Assembly: GCF_020991455.1 (NCBI RefSeq)
Contig: NZ_JAJMOX010000008.1
Coordinates: 285,538-349,537, forward strand
Direction: 5' to 3'
Source of the DNA: Flavobacterium sp. JAS
Lineage (GTDB): Bacteria; Bacteroidota; Bacteroidia; Flavobacteriales; Flavobacteriaceae
Length of the DNA stretch: 64,000 nt
Part shown: positions 35,054 to 43,860 of the stretch, in pieces
Numbering within the stretch: position 1 is the first letter of the stretch
Layout: each line of letters begins with the position of its first letter
Position numbers and translations under genes: made by a program
Notes under the pieces: model-generated
Databases searched by the model: none
What the model saw: only the letters and a program-made list of their open reading frames with translations
What the model was told of the DNA's origin: nothing

Positions 35054-36226
35054 ATGAAGAAACATTTAATTAATCTATTCCTTTTTTGTTCTTTTATCTC
35101 TGCAAGCAGCCAATCTAAATCCGTAGATACTTTGGTCGATGTTGGAAATCATAAATTACATTTCAAGATCGTAAAAGGCAACGGAACTCCAATTCTTTTT
35201 GATTCGGGTGGAGGAAATGATGGTTCTGTTTGGAATTCTATTTTGGAGAATCTATCAACTATTACAAATGCTCCTTTAATAACCTACGACCGTGCAGGTT
35301 TTGGAAAAAGTACAATCGATACCTTACAAACTGACGAATCAAAACATGGTATTATAAGCAGTATTGAAGATCTGGAAAAAGGGCTTAAAAAATTGGGCTA
35401 TGATAAAGAAATCTTGTTAGTTTCTCATTCTTATGGAGGTTATCTTTCTGCACTTTACGCTTCCAGACATCCTAAATTAGTTAAAGGAATTGTTTTAATT
35501 GATGTGAATCATAATTATTATGAAGACGGTGTTATCGAAAAAGTAGTCGCTACACAAGACGAATTAATTTCACAATGGAAGAAAAATAATAAAGGAACTT
35601 ATTTTATGTCGGCAACAATTATTGAAACCGTAAAAATAATGAGTAAAATTTCGATCCCGCAAAGTATTCCGGTTGTTGATTTCGTCAACGGAATCCCTTT
35701 CTTAAAAGCAACCGAAGAAATTGAACGCTGGAAAGAATGTCATAAAAAATTTGTTGCTAATAATCCCAACGTTACCGGCATTACTGCAAATGGTTGCGGT
35801 CACGGTATTTGGGTTGGTAATCCGCCTTTAGTAATTACAGCAATTGCAAAAATGTACGCCAATACTTCTAAACAAAAATCTGAAATTCAGGAGCGTGCTT
35901 TGCAATATGCCATAACAGCCAACAATGAAGAAAAAGCTGAGGATATTGCTTTCAACCACTCTGAAGATGATTTGAATACCTGGGGCTATCGATTGCTTGG
36001 GAAAAATGAAAATCAAAAAGCAGCAGAAATTTTCAAACTTAACATGCTTCTTAATCCTGCAAGTGCAAATGTGTATGACAGTTATGGAGAAGCATTATTG
36101 AAAACAGATCAAAAAGAAGAAGGTATCAAGATGTACAAAAAATCGCTTGAGCTTAATCCTGAAAATAAAAATGCAAAAGAAGTTTTGGAAAGAGTAACAA
36201 AAAACAACTCAAAACTGCTAAATTAG
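35054..36226 (+). CDS. secreted alpha/beta hydrolase with C-terminal TPR repeats
   Basis: The 390-residue protein has a signal peptide (MKKHLINLFLFCSFISAS...) and an alpha/beta-hydrolase domain at about 25-285. The nucleophile elbow is VSHSYGGYLSA, and an acidic residue with a His (NGCGHGIWVG) completes the triad. Residues about 290-390 carry two or three TPR-like helices (EEKAEDIAFNHSEDDLNTWGYRLLG, ANVYDSYGEALLKTDQKEEGIKMYKKSLELNP). It starts 22 bases after the kinase gene and 26 bases before the response regulator gene, so it is embedded in the two-component operon. Substrate unknown. Confidence 0.85.
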   Translation: MKKHLINLFLFCSFISASSQSKSVDTLVDVGNHKLHFKIVKGNGTPILFDSGGGNDGSVWNSILENLSTITNAPLITYDRAGFGKSTIDTLQTDESKHGIISSIEDLEKGLKKLGYDKEILLVSHSYGGYLSALYASRHPKLVKGIVLIDVNHNYYEDGVIEKVVATQDELISQWKKNNKGTYFMSATIIETVKIMSKISIPQSIPVVDFVNGIPFLKATEEIERWKECHKKFVANNPNVTGITANGCGHGIWVGNPPLVITAIAKMYANTSKQKSEIQERALQYAITANNEEKAEDIAFNHSEDDLNTWGYRLLGKNENQKAAEIFKLNMLLNPASANVYDSYGEALLKTDQKEEGIKMYKKSLELNPENKNAKEVLERVTKNNSKLLN

Positions 36227-36252
36227 ATTTTAAAATATTTATTCTTTTTGGA

Positions 36253-36957
36253 ATGAAACACAAATGTATTATTGTTGACGACGAGCCTTTGGCAAGAGAA
36301 TTAATTGCTTCTCATTTAGCAAATTTTGAAAGTTTCGAGCTAATCGATTCGTTTGAAAATGCATTAAAAGCCTATACATTTTTGGAAACAAATACCGTCG
36401 ATTTGATTTTTCTGGATATTGAAATGCCTTTACTAAAAGGAAATGACTTTTTGAAGAAACTTAAAAATCCGCCAAAAGTGATTTTTACAACTGCTTATCG
36501 AGAATATGCAATTGAAGGATATGAACTCAACGTTATAGATTACCTTTTGAAACCAATAACTTTTGATCGTTTTTTTGTTTCAATCGAAAAATTCAAACAA
36601 TTACAAACTCCAAAGAAAGAAATCAGCGCAGCAACTGAAAATCATATTTTTGTAACCAGCGGCAGCAAGAACATCAAGATTATCTTTGACGAAATTCTGT
36701 ACATCGAAAGTTTAAAAGATTACATCACCATTCATCTTGAAAACGGAAAATCGCATCATATTAAACAAAACATTTCAGTCTTTGAAAAATTGCTAAATTC
36801 TAATTTTGTTCGGATTCATCGTTCTTTCATTATTCAGACAAAAAAACTGACGGCATATTCTAAAAACGAAATTGAAATAAACACAATAGAAATTCCAATT
36901 GGAACCAGTTATAAAGAAAATTGGTTGAATCACCTGGAAACAATTATTCTAAAATAA
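36253..36957 (+). CDS. LytTR-family response regulator
   Basis: The 234-residue protein has a receiver domain (residues 1-115) with the acidic pair Asp9-Asp10, phospho-acceptor Asp55 (LIFLDIEMP) and conserved Lys100 (YLLKP). The C-terminal LytTR DNA-binding domain spans about 135-232 (IFDEILYIESLKDYITIHL, HIKQNISVFEKLLNSNFVRIHRSFIIQ). It is the cognate partner of the LytS-type kinase encoded upstream in the same operon. These regulators often control envelope or exported genes. A strong hairpin terminator follows. Confidence 0.94.
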   Translation: MKHKCIIVDDEPLARELIASHLANFESFELIDSFENALKAYTFLETNTVDLIFLDIEMPLLKGNDFLKKLKNPPKVIFTTAYREYAIEGYELNVIDYLLKPITFDRFFVSIEKFKQLQTPKKEISAATENHIFVTSGSKNIKIIFDEILYIESLKDYITIHLENGKSHHIKQNISVFEKLLNSNFVRIHRSFIIQTKKLTAYSKNEIEINTIEIPIGTSYKENWLNHLETIILK

Positions 36958-37002
36958 AAAAATCCGAATCTTACTTAATTATAAGATTCGGATTTTGTTT
37001 TT
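36957..37002 (+). terminator. terminator after the LytTR operon
   Basis: AATCCGAATCTTA and TAAGATTCGGATT form a 13-bp stem with an 8-base loop and a T-rich tail, immediately after the stop at 36957. Confidence 0.85.
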
Positions 37003-37072
37003 TTACTGCTAGCCATTTACAAGAAAATTACTTCGCCATTATCCAGCATTTCTTTCAAAATTAGGCTTTTTA

Positions 37073-37219
37073 CTATTCAGCAGTTAATACTTTTTCTTTT
37101 AAAGGAACCATTTTTGCAATTGATACAGATACATTTCCTTCCGATTCTTTAGTCTGACAAAATGCATTTAAACTAAAAAGTGTAATTAATAAGCTCATTT
37201 TATAGAATGCATTCTTCAT
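37073..37219 (-). CDS. possible small secreted peptide (48 residues)
   Basis: A minus-strand ATG at 37219 opens a frame ending at 37073. It encodes a signal-peptide-like N-terminus (MKNAFYKMSLLITLFSLN..., then AFCQ) and a 26-residue polar tail (KESEGNVSVSIAKMVP). The clear hydrophobic core and cleavage-like end argue it is real; it may instead be the remnant of a longer secreted protein. No family recognised and no promoter assigned. Confidence 0.4.
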   Translation of the reverse strand: MKNAFYKMSLLITLFSLNAFCQTKESEGNVSVSIAKMVPLKEKVLTAE

Positions 37220-37556
37220 ATTTCTAAGTTTTAATGGGGCTCGCGGAAATCAAAACTATAAAAAAGAAGTTATTCAATTACAGCAATTTAGAAATATACA
37301 ATTCATCAATTCTATTTCACTGTATAACAACATCATAATTTCATATTCGCAACAAATTGCAGTACTTTTCTTATTATATTGATTCTCAATCACATACATC
37401 AACAAAAAACTTATTAGAACACTAAAGAAATAAGCATCCCAATAAATTTGCCTCAAATAAAAACAATTTTTAAAATTAGATGAAATTGATTCAAAGCAAT
37501 TAAAAATCAACTCATTATAAATAATAAAACTTACAAAAATAAAAATAATAACAAAA

Positions 37557-38285
37557 ATGAAAAGCTTAAATACTCCGGACATTATTTTAAAATCAAAAAG
37601 CATAGGTCATCCAATTGATTTTAAATGGACACGAAAAAGAATACACCAGTTTCTAGATCCACTAGACGAAAATATAGAACTGGAAAATGTCTTAAACGGT
37701 ATTAATCACAAAGCCACTGTTGGACTTGCAGCTGCTTTATTAGAATGGATCCATTGCCGTTTTTCAGGATATACTAAATCAGCAAATGATATACAACAAC
37801 GCATAGAAGCACTTTGGTGCTCAATAGACAATCCCGAAAATACAACACCTTTATTCTTTGACCAGAATCTTGATATGCCGGCATCAGGTTCTGTAAACGG
37901 ACCTATTTGGATTGCGCTAATGAATGTTAGAATGATTGATGTAAGATATAGAAAAGGTTCATACTTTATTCAAAATGAAATTATTGGATTGGTTCTATTA
38001 GCGCGATACGTAACACCTAAAGAGAAGTGTTTTGATAAATGGTTCAATGATACAATAATAGAATTAAATCGTTTATATCCATCTACATACAACTACAATG
38101 ACTTAGATGAAACTGATGAAGCTATCTATGATTCATCAAACGAACCAGTTATTTGCCGCGACTTTTTCTTTAACCCTGAGTTCGAGTTCACACCAGAAAA
38201 CTCAGAAAACGCACTTACAGCTTTCATTGAAAATTTAGATCCTAAAGCAAATCCATTTTTACAATTATCACAAAAAGCATCTTAA
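37557..38285 (+). CDS. hypothetical protein, unrecognised family
   Basis: The 242-residue protein shows no signal peptide or membrane segment. It is mixed helical, acidic towards the C-terminus, and has several Trp and aromatic residues (ALLEWIHCRFSGY, GPIWIALMNVRMIDVRY). The C-terminal part has PVICRDFFFNPEFEF. It is isolated between two unrelated operons in AT-rich sequence (many A/T runs upstream) and ends at a bidirectional terminator. Composition differs slightly from neighbours, so recent acquisition is possible but unproved. No function assigned. Confidence 0.7.
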   Translation: MKSLNTPDIILKSKSIGHPIDFKWTRKRIHQFLDPLDENIELENVLNGINHKATVGLAAALLEWIHCRFSGYTKSANDIQQRIEALWCSIDNPENTTPLFFDQNLDMPASGSVNGPIWIALMNVRMIDVRYRKGSYFIQNEIIGLVLLARYVTPKEKCFDKWFNDTIIELNRLYPSTYNYNDLDETDEAIYDSSNEPVICRDFFFNPEFEFTPENSENALTAFIENLDPKANPFLQLSQKAS

Positions 38286-38308
38286 TTATTATTCACTTTT
38301 GATATGCA

Positions 38309-38346
38309 AAAACCCGATAAAATACTTAAAAGTACTTATCGGGTTT
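38309..38346. terminator. bidirectional terminator between 37557 gene and rsmG
   Basis: AAACCCGATAA and TTATCGGGTTT form an 11-bp stem, extended by nearby ATACTT/AGTACT pairing, with T/A runs on both sides between convergent genes. Confidence 0.8.
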
Positions 38347-38373
38347 AATTATTGTAAGAAGTTCGATTAAAAA

Positions 38374-39003
38374 TTACACTGTAAATTTTAAAGGCAAATG
38401 CACTACTTTTTTGGTTTCAAAAAACTCATCTTCAAAAATGGTTGATAAGTCATATAAAGTCGCTTTCGGAAAATCTTTTAGTTCTTCTGCCAAATCGCCT
38501 CCTTTAAGATATAGGATACCATTTTTCAAAGTGTGTTTGTGTTGCTTTTTGATTTTATCTTTTATCCACGAAACAAAATCAGGCATGTTGGTTACGGCAC
38601 GGCTCACGATAAAATCGAAATCTCCTTTTACCAATTCAGCACGTTTTTGTTCTGCTTTTACATTTTTTAATTCTAATGCATCAACAACACCCTGAACCAC
38701 TTTAATTTTTTTGGCAATAACATCAATTAAATAAAAACGTGTTTCCGGAAAAAGAATCGCCAATGGAATCCCCGGAAAACCTCCGCCGGTTCCAACATCA
38801 AGAACAGTTGCTCCCGGCTCAAACTTCATGATTTTTGCAATTCCAAGCGAGTGCAAAATGTGTTTAATATATAAGGCATCAATATCTTTACGCGAAATAA
38901 CATTGATTTTTTCATTCCAATCGTGGTATAAAAAGTCTAATTTTTGAAATTGTTCGATTTGAATATCGGTCAAATCCGGAAAATATTTCAATATCTCATC
39001 CAT
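38374..39003 (-). CDS. rsmG: 16S rRNA (guanine527-N7)-methyltransferase RsmG
   Basis: The 209-residue enzyme methylates the N7 of G527 in 16S rRNA, a position whose loss gives low-level streptomycin resistance in other bacteria. The SAM site is VLDVGTGGGFPGIPLAILFP (about residues 66-85), and DFIVSRAVTNMPDFVSW is the conserved family segment. Length is typical. A TACTTTTG -7 box lies 17-24 bases before the ATG, divergent from the desaturase promoter. Confidence 0.96.
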   Translation of the reverse strand: MDEILKYFPDLTDIQIEQFQKLDFLYHDWNEKINVISRKDIDALYIKHILHSLGIAKIMKFEPGATVLDVGTGGGFPGIPLAILFPETRFYLIDVIAKKIKVVQGVVDALELKNVKAEQKRAELVKGDFDFIVSRAVTNMPDFVSWIKDKIKKQHKHTLKNGILYLKGGDLAEELKDFPKATLYDLSTIFEDEFFETKKVVHLPLKFTV

Positions 39004-39019
39004 TGCTCTAATTTTTTAA

Positions 39020-39027
39020 CAAAAGTA
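39020..39027 (-). promoter_or_regulatory. -7 element TACTTTTG of rsmG
   Basis: Minus strand TACTTTTG lies 16 bases upstream of the rsmG start codon. Confidence 0.55.
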
Positions 39028-39083
39028 CTACTTTACGATTGAAATATTTAACTCAATTTTGCAAATTGAAAATTTATAATAAT

Positions 39084-39091
39084 TACCTTTG
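39084..39091 (+). promoter_or_regulatory. -7 element TACCTTTG of the desaturase gene
   Basis: TACCTTTG matches TAnnTTTG and lies 19 bases upstream of the ATG at 39111. Confidence 0.55.
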
Positions 39092-39110
39092 AAACCTATT
39101 TAAATTAATT

Positions 39111-40205
39111 ATGAATAACACTGCGCCTACATTTGCTAAGCAAGACAATCTGAAGTTCTTCAGAACACTTAACTCACGAGTAAACAATTACTTCAAGGAG
39201 AACAACATTCAGAAAACCGGAAACTGGAAGCTGCACTTAAAAGCTGTTATTCTTTTTGCTGTTTTTCTAACGCCATACTTTTTGATCTTAACGCTAGACA
39301 TGCCATTTTGGGCACAATTGCTTTTAAACATTCTAATGGGAGTTGGAATGGCCGGAATTGGAATGAACGTAATGCACGATGGAAATCATGGATCTTACTC
39401 GTCTAAATCTTGGATCAACAAAATTATGGGTGGAAGCATCTATGTACTAGCCGGAAATGTACACAACTGGCAAGTACAACACAATGTACTTCACCATACT
39501 TATACTAATATTCACGGACATGATGAAGATCTTGATGCCGGAAGAATTATCCGTTTTACACAAAATGCCGAATGGCACCGTTTTCATAAATTTCAACATT
39601 ATTATTCTTTCTTCTTATACGGACTTTTGACTTTTAATTGGGCTTTAACAACCGATTTCAAGCAAATGAAAAATTACCTGAAAAGAAAATTATCTTACGG
39701 AACACCACAAAGTCCAACTAAATTATGGACCGTTTTAGTAATCACAAAAATAATCTACGTTTTAATCTGGATGGCTTTGCCAATGATCTTAGGCGTAACA
39801 TGGTGGAAAGTTGTTATTGGATTTTTTGTAATGCATTATACTGCAGGATTAATTTTAAGTATCGTTTTTCAATTAGCACACGTAGTGGAGGAAACTTCAA
39901 ATCCGGTTCCTAATGAAGATGGAGAAATGGAAAACACCTGGGCAATCCACCAATTGTACACAACAGCAAATTTTGCTCCAAAAAACAAAATAATCAACTG
40001 GTTTACAGGAGGATTAAATCACCAAATTGAGCACCATATTTTTCCAAACATCAGTCATATACACTATGGAAAAATTGCCGAAATCGTAAAACAAACAGCA
40101 ATCGAATGCAACTTGCCATATCATGAATTCAGAACCATGAGAGGAGCTGTTATTGCACATTACAAGCATCTTAAAGATCTTGGAATGAAACCTGAACTAG
40201 CATAA
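39111..40205 (+). CDS. membrane fatty acid (acyl-lipid/acyl-CoA) desaturase
   Basis: The 364-residue integral membrane di-iron enzyme has the three His boxes: HDGNH (His89/His93), HNVLHH (His124, 128, 129) and HQIEHH (His304, 308, 309). This is the delta-6/linoleoyl-CoA-like class, introducing double bonds into fatty acyl chains using oxygen and an electron donor, probably to adjust membrane fluidity. Four or more membrane segments surround the boxes. It has its own promoter. Regiospecificity cannot be read from sequence. Confidence 0.92.
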   Translation: MNNTAPTFAKQDNLKFFRTLNSRVNNYFKENNIQKTGNWKLHLKAVILFAVFLTPYFLILTLDMPFWAQLLLNILMGVGMAGIGMNVMHDGNHGSYSSKSWINKIMGGSIYVLAGNVHNWQVQHNVLHHTYTNIHGHDEDLDAGRIIRFTQNAEWHRFHKFQHYYSFFLYGLLTFNWALTTDFKQMKNYLKRKLSYGTPQSPTKLWTVLVITKIIYVLIWMALPMILGVTWWKVVIGFFVMHYTAGLILSIVFQLAHVVEETSNPVPNEDGEMENTWAIHQLYTTANFAPKNKIINWFTGGLNHQIEHHIFPNISHIHYGKIAEIVKQTAIECNLPYHEFRTMRGAVIAHYKHLKDLGMKPELA

Positions 40206-40226
40206 AATCTATTAATAATTAACCTT

Positions 40227-40250
40227 CCTTAATTAAAGTTGAAATTAAGG
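40227..40250. other. hairpin in the leader of the aminotransferase gene
   Basis: CCTTAATT and AATTAAGG form a perfect 8-bp stem with an 8-base loop 19 bases before the start codon. No T run follows, so it is not a typical terminator; a translational or attenuation role is possible but unproved. Confidence 0.3.
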
Positions 40251-40268
40251 ACATTCAAAAAATTTATA

Positions 40269-41459
40269 ATGAATCATATTCTTTCAGACAGAATCAACAA
40301 CTTAGCGACATCACAAACATTAGCAATGGCTGCTTTAGCACGCGAACTAAAAGCACAGGGAAAAGACATTATCAGTTTAAGTTTAGGCGAGCCTGACTTT
40401 AATACACCTGATTTTATTAAAGAAGCTGTAAAAAAAGCAGTAGATGAAAATTACAGTACTTATTCTCCAGTTGAAGGTTTTTTAGAATTGAGAGAAGCTA
40501 TATGCAGAAAATTCAAAAGAGACAATAATTTAGAATACAAACCAACTCAAATTGTAGTTTCTACGGGAGCAAAACAATCTTTATACAACATTGCGCAAGT
40601 AATGTTAAACGATGGTGACGAGGTTATTTTACCTGCACCTTACTGGGTTTCTTATTTCGAAATTGTAAAACTTTCTGGTGGAGTTCCTGTTGAAGTTCCA
40701 ACGTCTGTAGATACTGATTTTAAAATTACACCAGCACAATTAGAAGCGGCAATCACACCAAAAACAAAAATGATGTGGTTCAGTTCTCCTTGTAACCCAT
40801 CTGGATCTGTGTACAGCAGAGAAGAGTTAACAGCTCTTGCAAAAGTGTTAGAAAAACACCCAAATATATACGTAGTTGCTGACGAAATTTATGAGCACAT
40901 TAATTTCTCAGGAACTTTCTGCAGCATCGGTTCAATTCCGGGAATGCTAGAAAAAACAATCACTGTAAACGGAGTTGCAAAAGCATTCGCAATGACAGGA
41001 TACAGAATTGGTTACATTGGAGCACCAGAATTCATCGCAAAAGCGTGTACAAAAATTCAAGGACAAGTAACTTCAGGAGCAAATTCTGTGGCACAACGCG
41101 CTACAATTACTGCTGTAGATGCTGACCCTAGCGTATTAAACCACATGGTTGAGGCTTTTCATGGCCGTAGAGATTTAGTTGTTGGATTATTAAAAGAAAT
41201 TCCAGGAATAAAAATCAACGTTCCAGAAGGAGCATTTTATGTATTCCCAGACGTTTCTTCTTACTTTGGAAAAACATTAAGAGGAACCGAAATCAAAGAC
41301 GCAAACGATCTTTCAATGTATCTTTTAGCTGAAGCTAATGTAGCAACTGTAACAGGTGACGCTTTCGGAAACCCAAATTGTATTCGTTTCTCTTACGCAA
41401 CAAGCAATGACATTTTAAAAGAAGCGTTACGCAGAATCAAAGAAGCTTTGACTGCATAA
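40269..41459 (+). CDS. class I pyridoxal-phosphate aminotransferase (aspartate aminotransferase)
   Basis: The 396-residue enzyme belongs to fold-type I. Schiff-base Lys238 (VAKAFAMTGYRIGY), Asn176 (SPCNPSG), Asp205 and Tyr208 (VADEIYEH) form the cofactor site; the substrate-carboxylate Arg is in NCIRFSYA near the end. It resembles the bacterial class Ib aspartate/prephenate aminotransferases (moving an amino group between aspartate and 2-oxoglutarate). The start is the ATG of MNHILSDRI; a TTG upstream is leader. It is followed by a GC-rich repeat element rather than another gene. Confidence 0.92.
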   Translation: MNHILSDRINNLATSQTLAMAALARELKAQGKDIISLSLGEPDFNTPDFIKEAVKKAVDENYSTYSPVEGFLELREAICRKFKRDNNLEYKPTQIVVSTGAKQSLYNIAQVMLNDGDEVILPAPYWVSYFEIVKLSGGVPVEVPTSVDTDFKITPAQLEAAITPKTKMMWFSSPCNPSGSVYSREELTALAKVLEKHPNIYVVADEIYEHINFSGTFCSIGSIPGMLEKTITVNGVAKAFAMTGYRIGYIGAPEFIAKACTKIQGQVTSGANSVAQRATITAVDADPSVLNHMVEAFHGRRDLVVGLLKEIPGIKINVPEGAFYVFPDVSSYFGKTLRGTEIKDANDLSMYLLAEANVATVTGDAFGNPNCIRFSYATSNDILKEALRRIKEALTA

Positions 41460-41540
41460 CAACATAATAATTTTATTAAAACGGCTTAAGGTTCAAAGTT
41501 TCATCACTTTATACTTTAAGCTGTTTTTTTATGCTTATTT

Positions 41541-41629
41541 GGGCGTGTCCCTCCGGGTCGGGCTATTCGCTACAAGTCCTCGCACTTCCTTCGTCAGGCT
41601 GTGGGCTATTCGCTGCTATCCCTCACGCA
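41541..41629. repeat. GGGCGTGTCC intergenic element, copy 1
   Basis: This GC-rich block shares an exact 40-base run (starting CGCTACAAGTCCTCGCACTT) and several further matches with copy 2 at 45777-45872. It lies in a 368-bp gap between the aminotransferase and DUF2383 genes. Downstream at 41671-41706 lies an AATCTGC-rich run (CTGCTTAATCTGCCAAATC), shared with 46069-46108. No gene is seen in the gap. Confidence 0.8.
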
Positions 41630-41827
41630 AAACGGTAATAAGAACATTTTCACTTTCAAAGAACATCAAATTAAATCTGCTTAATCTGCCAAATCTGCAA
41701 GAGAAACAAATTCTTACTTTCAAAATTCCCATTCTACAATATTATAAATCAACATTATAATTCTGTAAAACATTACCCACAGTAAATTCCCAACTTTGTA
41801 TTATACATTAATTTAAATATTAACATC

Positions 41828-42286
41828 ATGATACATACAGAAGAAACCACAACAGAAACAGTTCATACATTAGAAGGATTAATTTCTATTTTGGAAGATG
41901 GAAAACTAGGATACACAAATGCTGCTGAGCATGTAAACGACCTGTCTATTAAAGCAGAATTCTTAGATTACGCAAGAGAACGTGCACTATTCATAGTCGA
42001 ATTGCAAGACCAAATCAATAAACTGGGAAAATCAACAGACACTTCTGGCGGAGGTGCTTTAGGAGCTTTACACCGAACATGGATTGATATTAAATCGTCA
42101 TTTACTGGCGGAGATACCGAAGCAATCATTAATGCTTGTGTTACGGGAGAAGAAGCTGCCGTAGAAAAATACAAAATGGCACTTGAAAAAAACGAACTTG
42201 AAGGCAGTCAAATTGCAATCATTTCGAAACAATTAAACAGTATTCAAAATACATTGGATAAAATTAAAGGAAAAAGATTGTCATAA
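41828..42286 (+). CDS. DUF2383 (PA2169-family) four-helix-bundle protein
   Basis: The 152-residue protein is almost entirely helical with the DUF2383 pattern (EGLISILEDGKLGYTNAAEHV, EFLDYARERALFIVELQDQI and a Gly-rich GGGALGALHRTWIDIKS). The family adopts a ferritin-like bundle, but iron-binding residues are not obvious here. No signal peptide, so it should be cytoplasmic. It is monocistronic, with a strong terminator after it whose stem resembles the one following the next gene. Function in the family is unknown; stress roles have been proposed. Confidence 0.85.
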   Translation: MIHTEETTTETVHTLEGLISILEDGKLGYTNAAEHVNDLSIKAEFLDYARERALFIVELQDQINKLGKSTDTSGGGALGALHRTWIDIKSSFTGGDTEAIINACVTGEEAAVEKYKMALEKNELEGSQIAIISKQLNSIQNTLDKIKGKRLS

Positions 42287-42313
42287 TAATTGGCACTATT
42301 TTTTTGGGAGCGG

Positions 42314-42349
42314 AAACTACTTGGTTTAATAACCAAGTAGTTTTTTTTT
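42314..42349 (+). terminator. rho-independent terminator after the DUF2383 gene
   Basis: AAACTACTTGGTT and AACCAAGTAGTTT form a 13-bp stem with a 4-base loop and nine T residues. Confidence 0.9.
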
Positions 42350-42427
42350 ATTTTGTAGGAATTTAAAAATAAATCTCTACTTTCGCCCCGACCAAAAAAA
42401 TATAAATTCTCAACCAAAAAATGTTTC

Positions 42428-43021
42428 ATGAATCTAGCATTACGCAATTCGTTCTTAATTTTAATTTTTACATTATTCTTTAGCAATCAGGCAAAAGCCC
42501 AAGCAGAAGGTAATTCCATTAAAGGTTCCATAGGTTTTGCTTCAAGCGGCTCTTACTACATTGAAAATTACGGCAGTCAAGAAGAAGTTGATGTTATGGG
42601 CGGTGGTCCATATTTTCAAGCAGAATATATCATTGGATTAAAATCATGGTTTAGCGTACGTCCATATGTGGGAGGCATCTTTACATCTGTTGAAAAAAAT
42701 CAGACGCTACAAAATCAACCTCAATACAAAGTAACAACCAATGCTTTTTTACTTGGAGCAAAAGTTCGTCTATGCGCACCAATTCCTTGGGTTGCACCTT
42801 TTATTGAAGGAGGCATTGGTACTTCGATAGGTAAATTCGAAACATTTACACCAAATATTAATTTTAACAAAAGCGACGTGTTACTACATATTCCTTTCAG
42901 TATTGGATTAGCTATTGGTCGAAGAAATAATTTTGAAATTGGCATATCAGGCTACTTTCACCCCGCAGCTAAACAATCGTCTGGGGTATTTGCTGTAGGA
43001 TATAATTTTCCGTTAGATTAA
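42428..43021 (+). CDS. outer-membrane beta-barrel-like protein
   Basis: The 197-residue protein has a signal peptide ending near QAKAQ (residue 25). The mature part alternates hydrophobic and polar residues in strands (SIKGSIGFASSGSYYIENY, YFQAEYIIGLKSWFSVRPYVGGIF, VAPFIEGGIGTSIGKFE, FEIGISGYFHPAA, FAVGYNFPLD) and ends in a hydrophobic strand with C-terminal FPLD, consistent with an eight-strand porin-like barrel. Function unknown. It sits between two terminators that share a stem sequence and so is transcribed alone. Confidence 0.8.
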   Translation: MNLALRNSFLILIFTLFFSNQAKAQAEGNSIKGSIGFASSGSYYIENYGSQEEVDVMGGGPYFQAEYIIGLKSWFSVRPYVGGIFTSVEKNQTLQNQPQYKVTTNAFLLGAKVRLCAPIPWVAPFIEGGIGTSIGKFETFTPNINFNKSDVLLHIPFSIGLAIGRRNNFEIGISGYFHPAAKQSSGVFAVGYNFPLD

Positions 43022-43080
43022 AAACGAAATATATATTTTGACATAAAAAATCTAAATATTTATAATATTTCAAGAACAGA

Positions 43081-43114
43081 AAAACTACTTGGTTAATAAA
43101 CTAAGTAGTTTTTT
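43081..43114 (+). terminator. rho-independent terminator after the beta-barrel gene
   Basis: AAAACTACTTGGTT and AACTAAGTAGTTTT pair with one mismatch around a 4-base loop and end in T residues. The stem is almost the same as in the terminator at 42314-42349. Confidence 0.85.
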
Positions 43115-43175
43115 GTTTTATTAAAAACTGAAATAATATATTTTTATATCAAATTCTATAAAATAAAAGTATCAA

Positions 43176-43721
43176 ATGAAAAAAGTAATTTTAGATTTAG
43201 CGGTAACCCTGGACGGTTTTATTGAAGGTCCAAATGGAGAAATCGATTGGTGCATTATGGACGATGATATGGATTTTGATGGGTTTTTATCTGACATTGA
43301 CACTATTTTTTATGGTCGTGTAAGTTATGAATCGTGGGGTAATTTTCAACCGGATGAAAATGCAAATTCAGGCGAAAAAGCATTATGGGAAGGAGTACAT
43401 TCAAAAAAGAAATATGTTTTTTCGAGTCAAAACAAAAAAGACGATAATGCTATTTTTATAAATTCTGATATTTCACAAATGGTAAATGAACTTAAAAACC
43501 AATCAGGAAAAGATATTTGGTTGTACGGTGGAGCAAGTCTTATTAAAACATTTATTCAATTAAATCTTATAGATGTGTACAGAATATCAGTTCACCCAAC
43601 AGTTTTAGGAGGCGGTAAACCATTGTTTGAAGATTTAAAAAACCGCATTGAACTAAAGCTGCTTAAAACAAATATTTTCAAATCGGGAGTTGTACAACTT
43701 ATCTACGAACCAATCAAATAA
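43176..43721 (+). CDS. dihydrofolate reductase-like (RibD C-terminal domain) protein
   Basis: The 181-residue protein has the RibD_C/DHFR-like fold: MKKVILDLAVTLDGFIEGPNGEIDW at the start, then FYGRVSYESWGNF (GRxxYE) and SGKDIWLYGGASLIKTF (GGA motif binding NADPH), and HPTVLGGGKPLFED. Members reduce pteridine- or pyrimidine-like compounds with NADPH; the substrate is unknown here. Such small proteins usually stand alone, as this one does. There is no leader peptide. Confidence 0.88.
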   Translation: MKKVILDLAVTLDGFIEGPNGEIDWCIMDDDMDFDGFLSDIDTIFYGRVSYESWGNFQPDENANSGEKALWEGVHSKKKYVFSSQNKKDDNAIFINSDISQMVNELKNQSGKDIWLYGGASLIKTFIQLNLIDVYRISVHPTVLGGGKPLFEDLKNRIELKLLKTNIFKSGVVQLIYEPIK

Positions 43722-43860
43722 AATCAAACCCCATTTATCATCATTCCATATTAGTTAACTATTTCAAAAAAAGTCACTTCAGCATTAGCAAACTCGAAAT
43801 ATTTATAAGAACTTTGCAAACTTTTTTCCGTGAATACCACAAAAGCCTAAAGTACTAAAA

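Noticed and set aside
37274..37603. Minus-strand frame of 109 codons with two hydrophobic segments
   Set aside because: It lies in very AT-rich sequence that yields hydrophobic translations by chance, and overlaps the start of the better-supported 37557 gene on the other strand.
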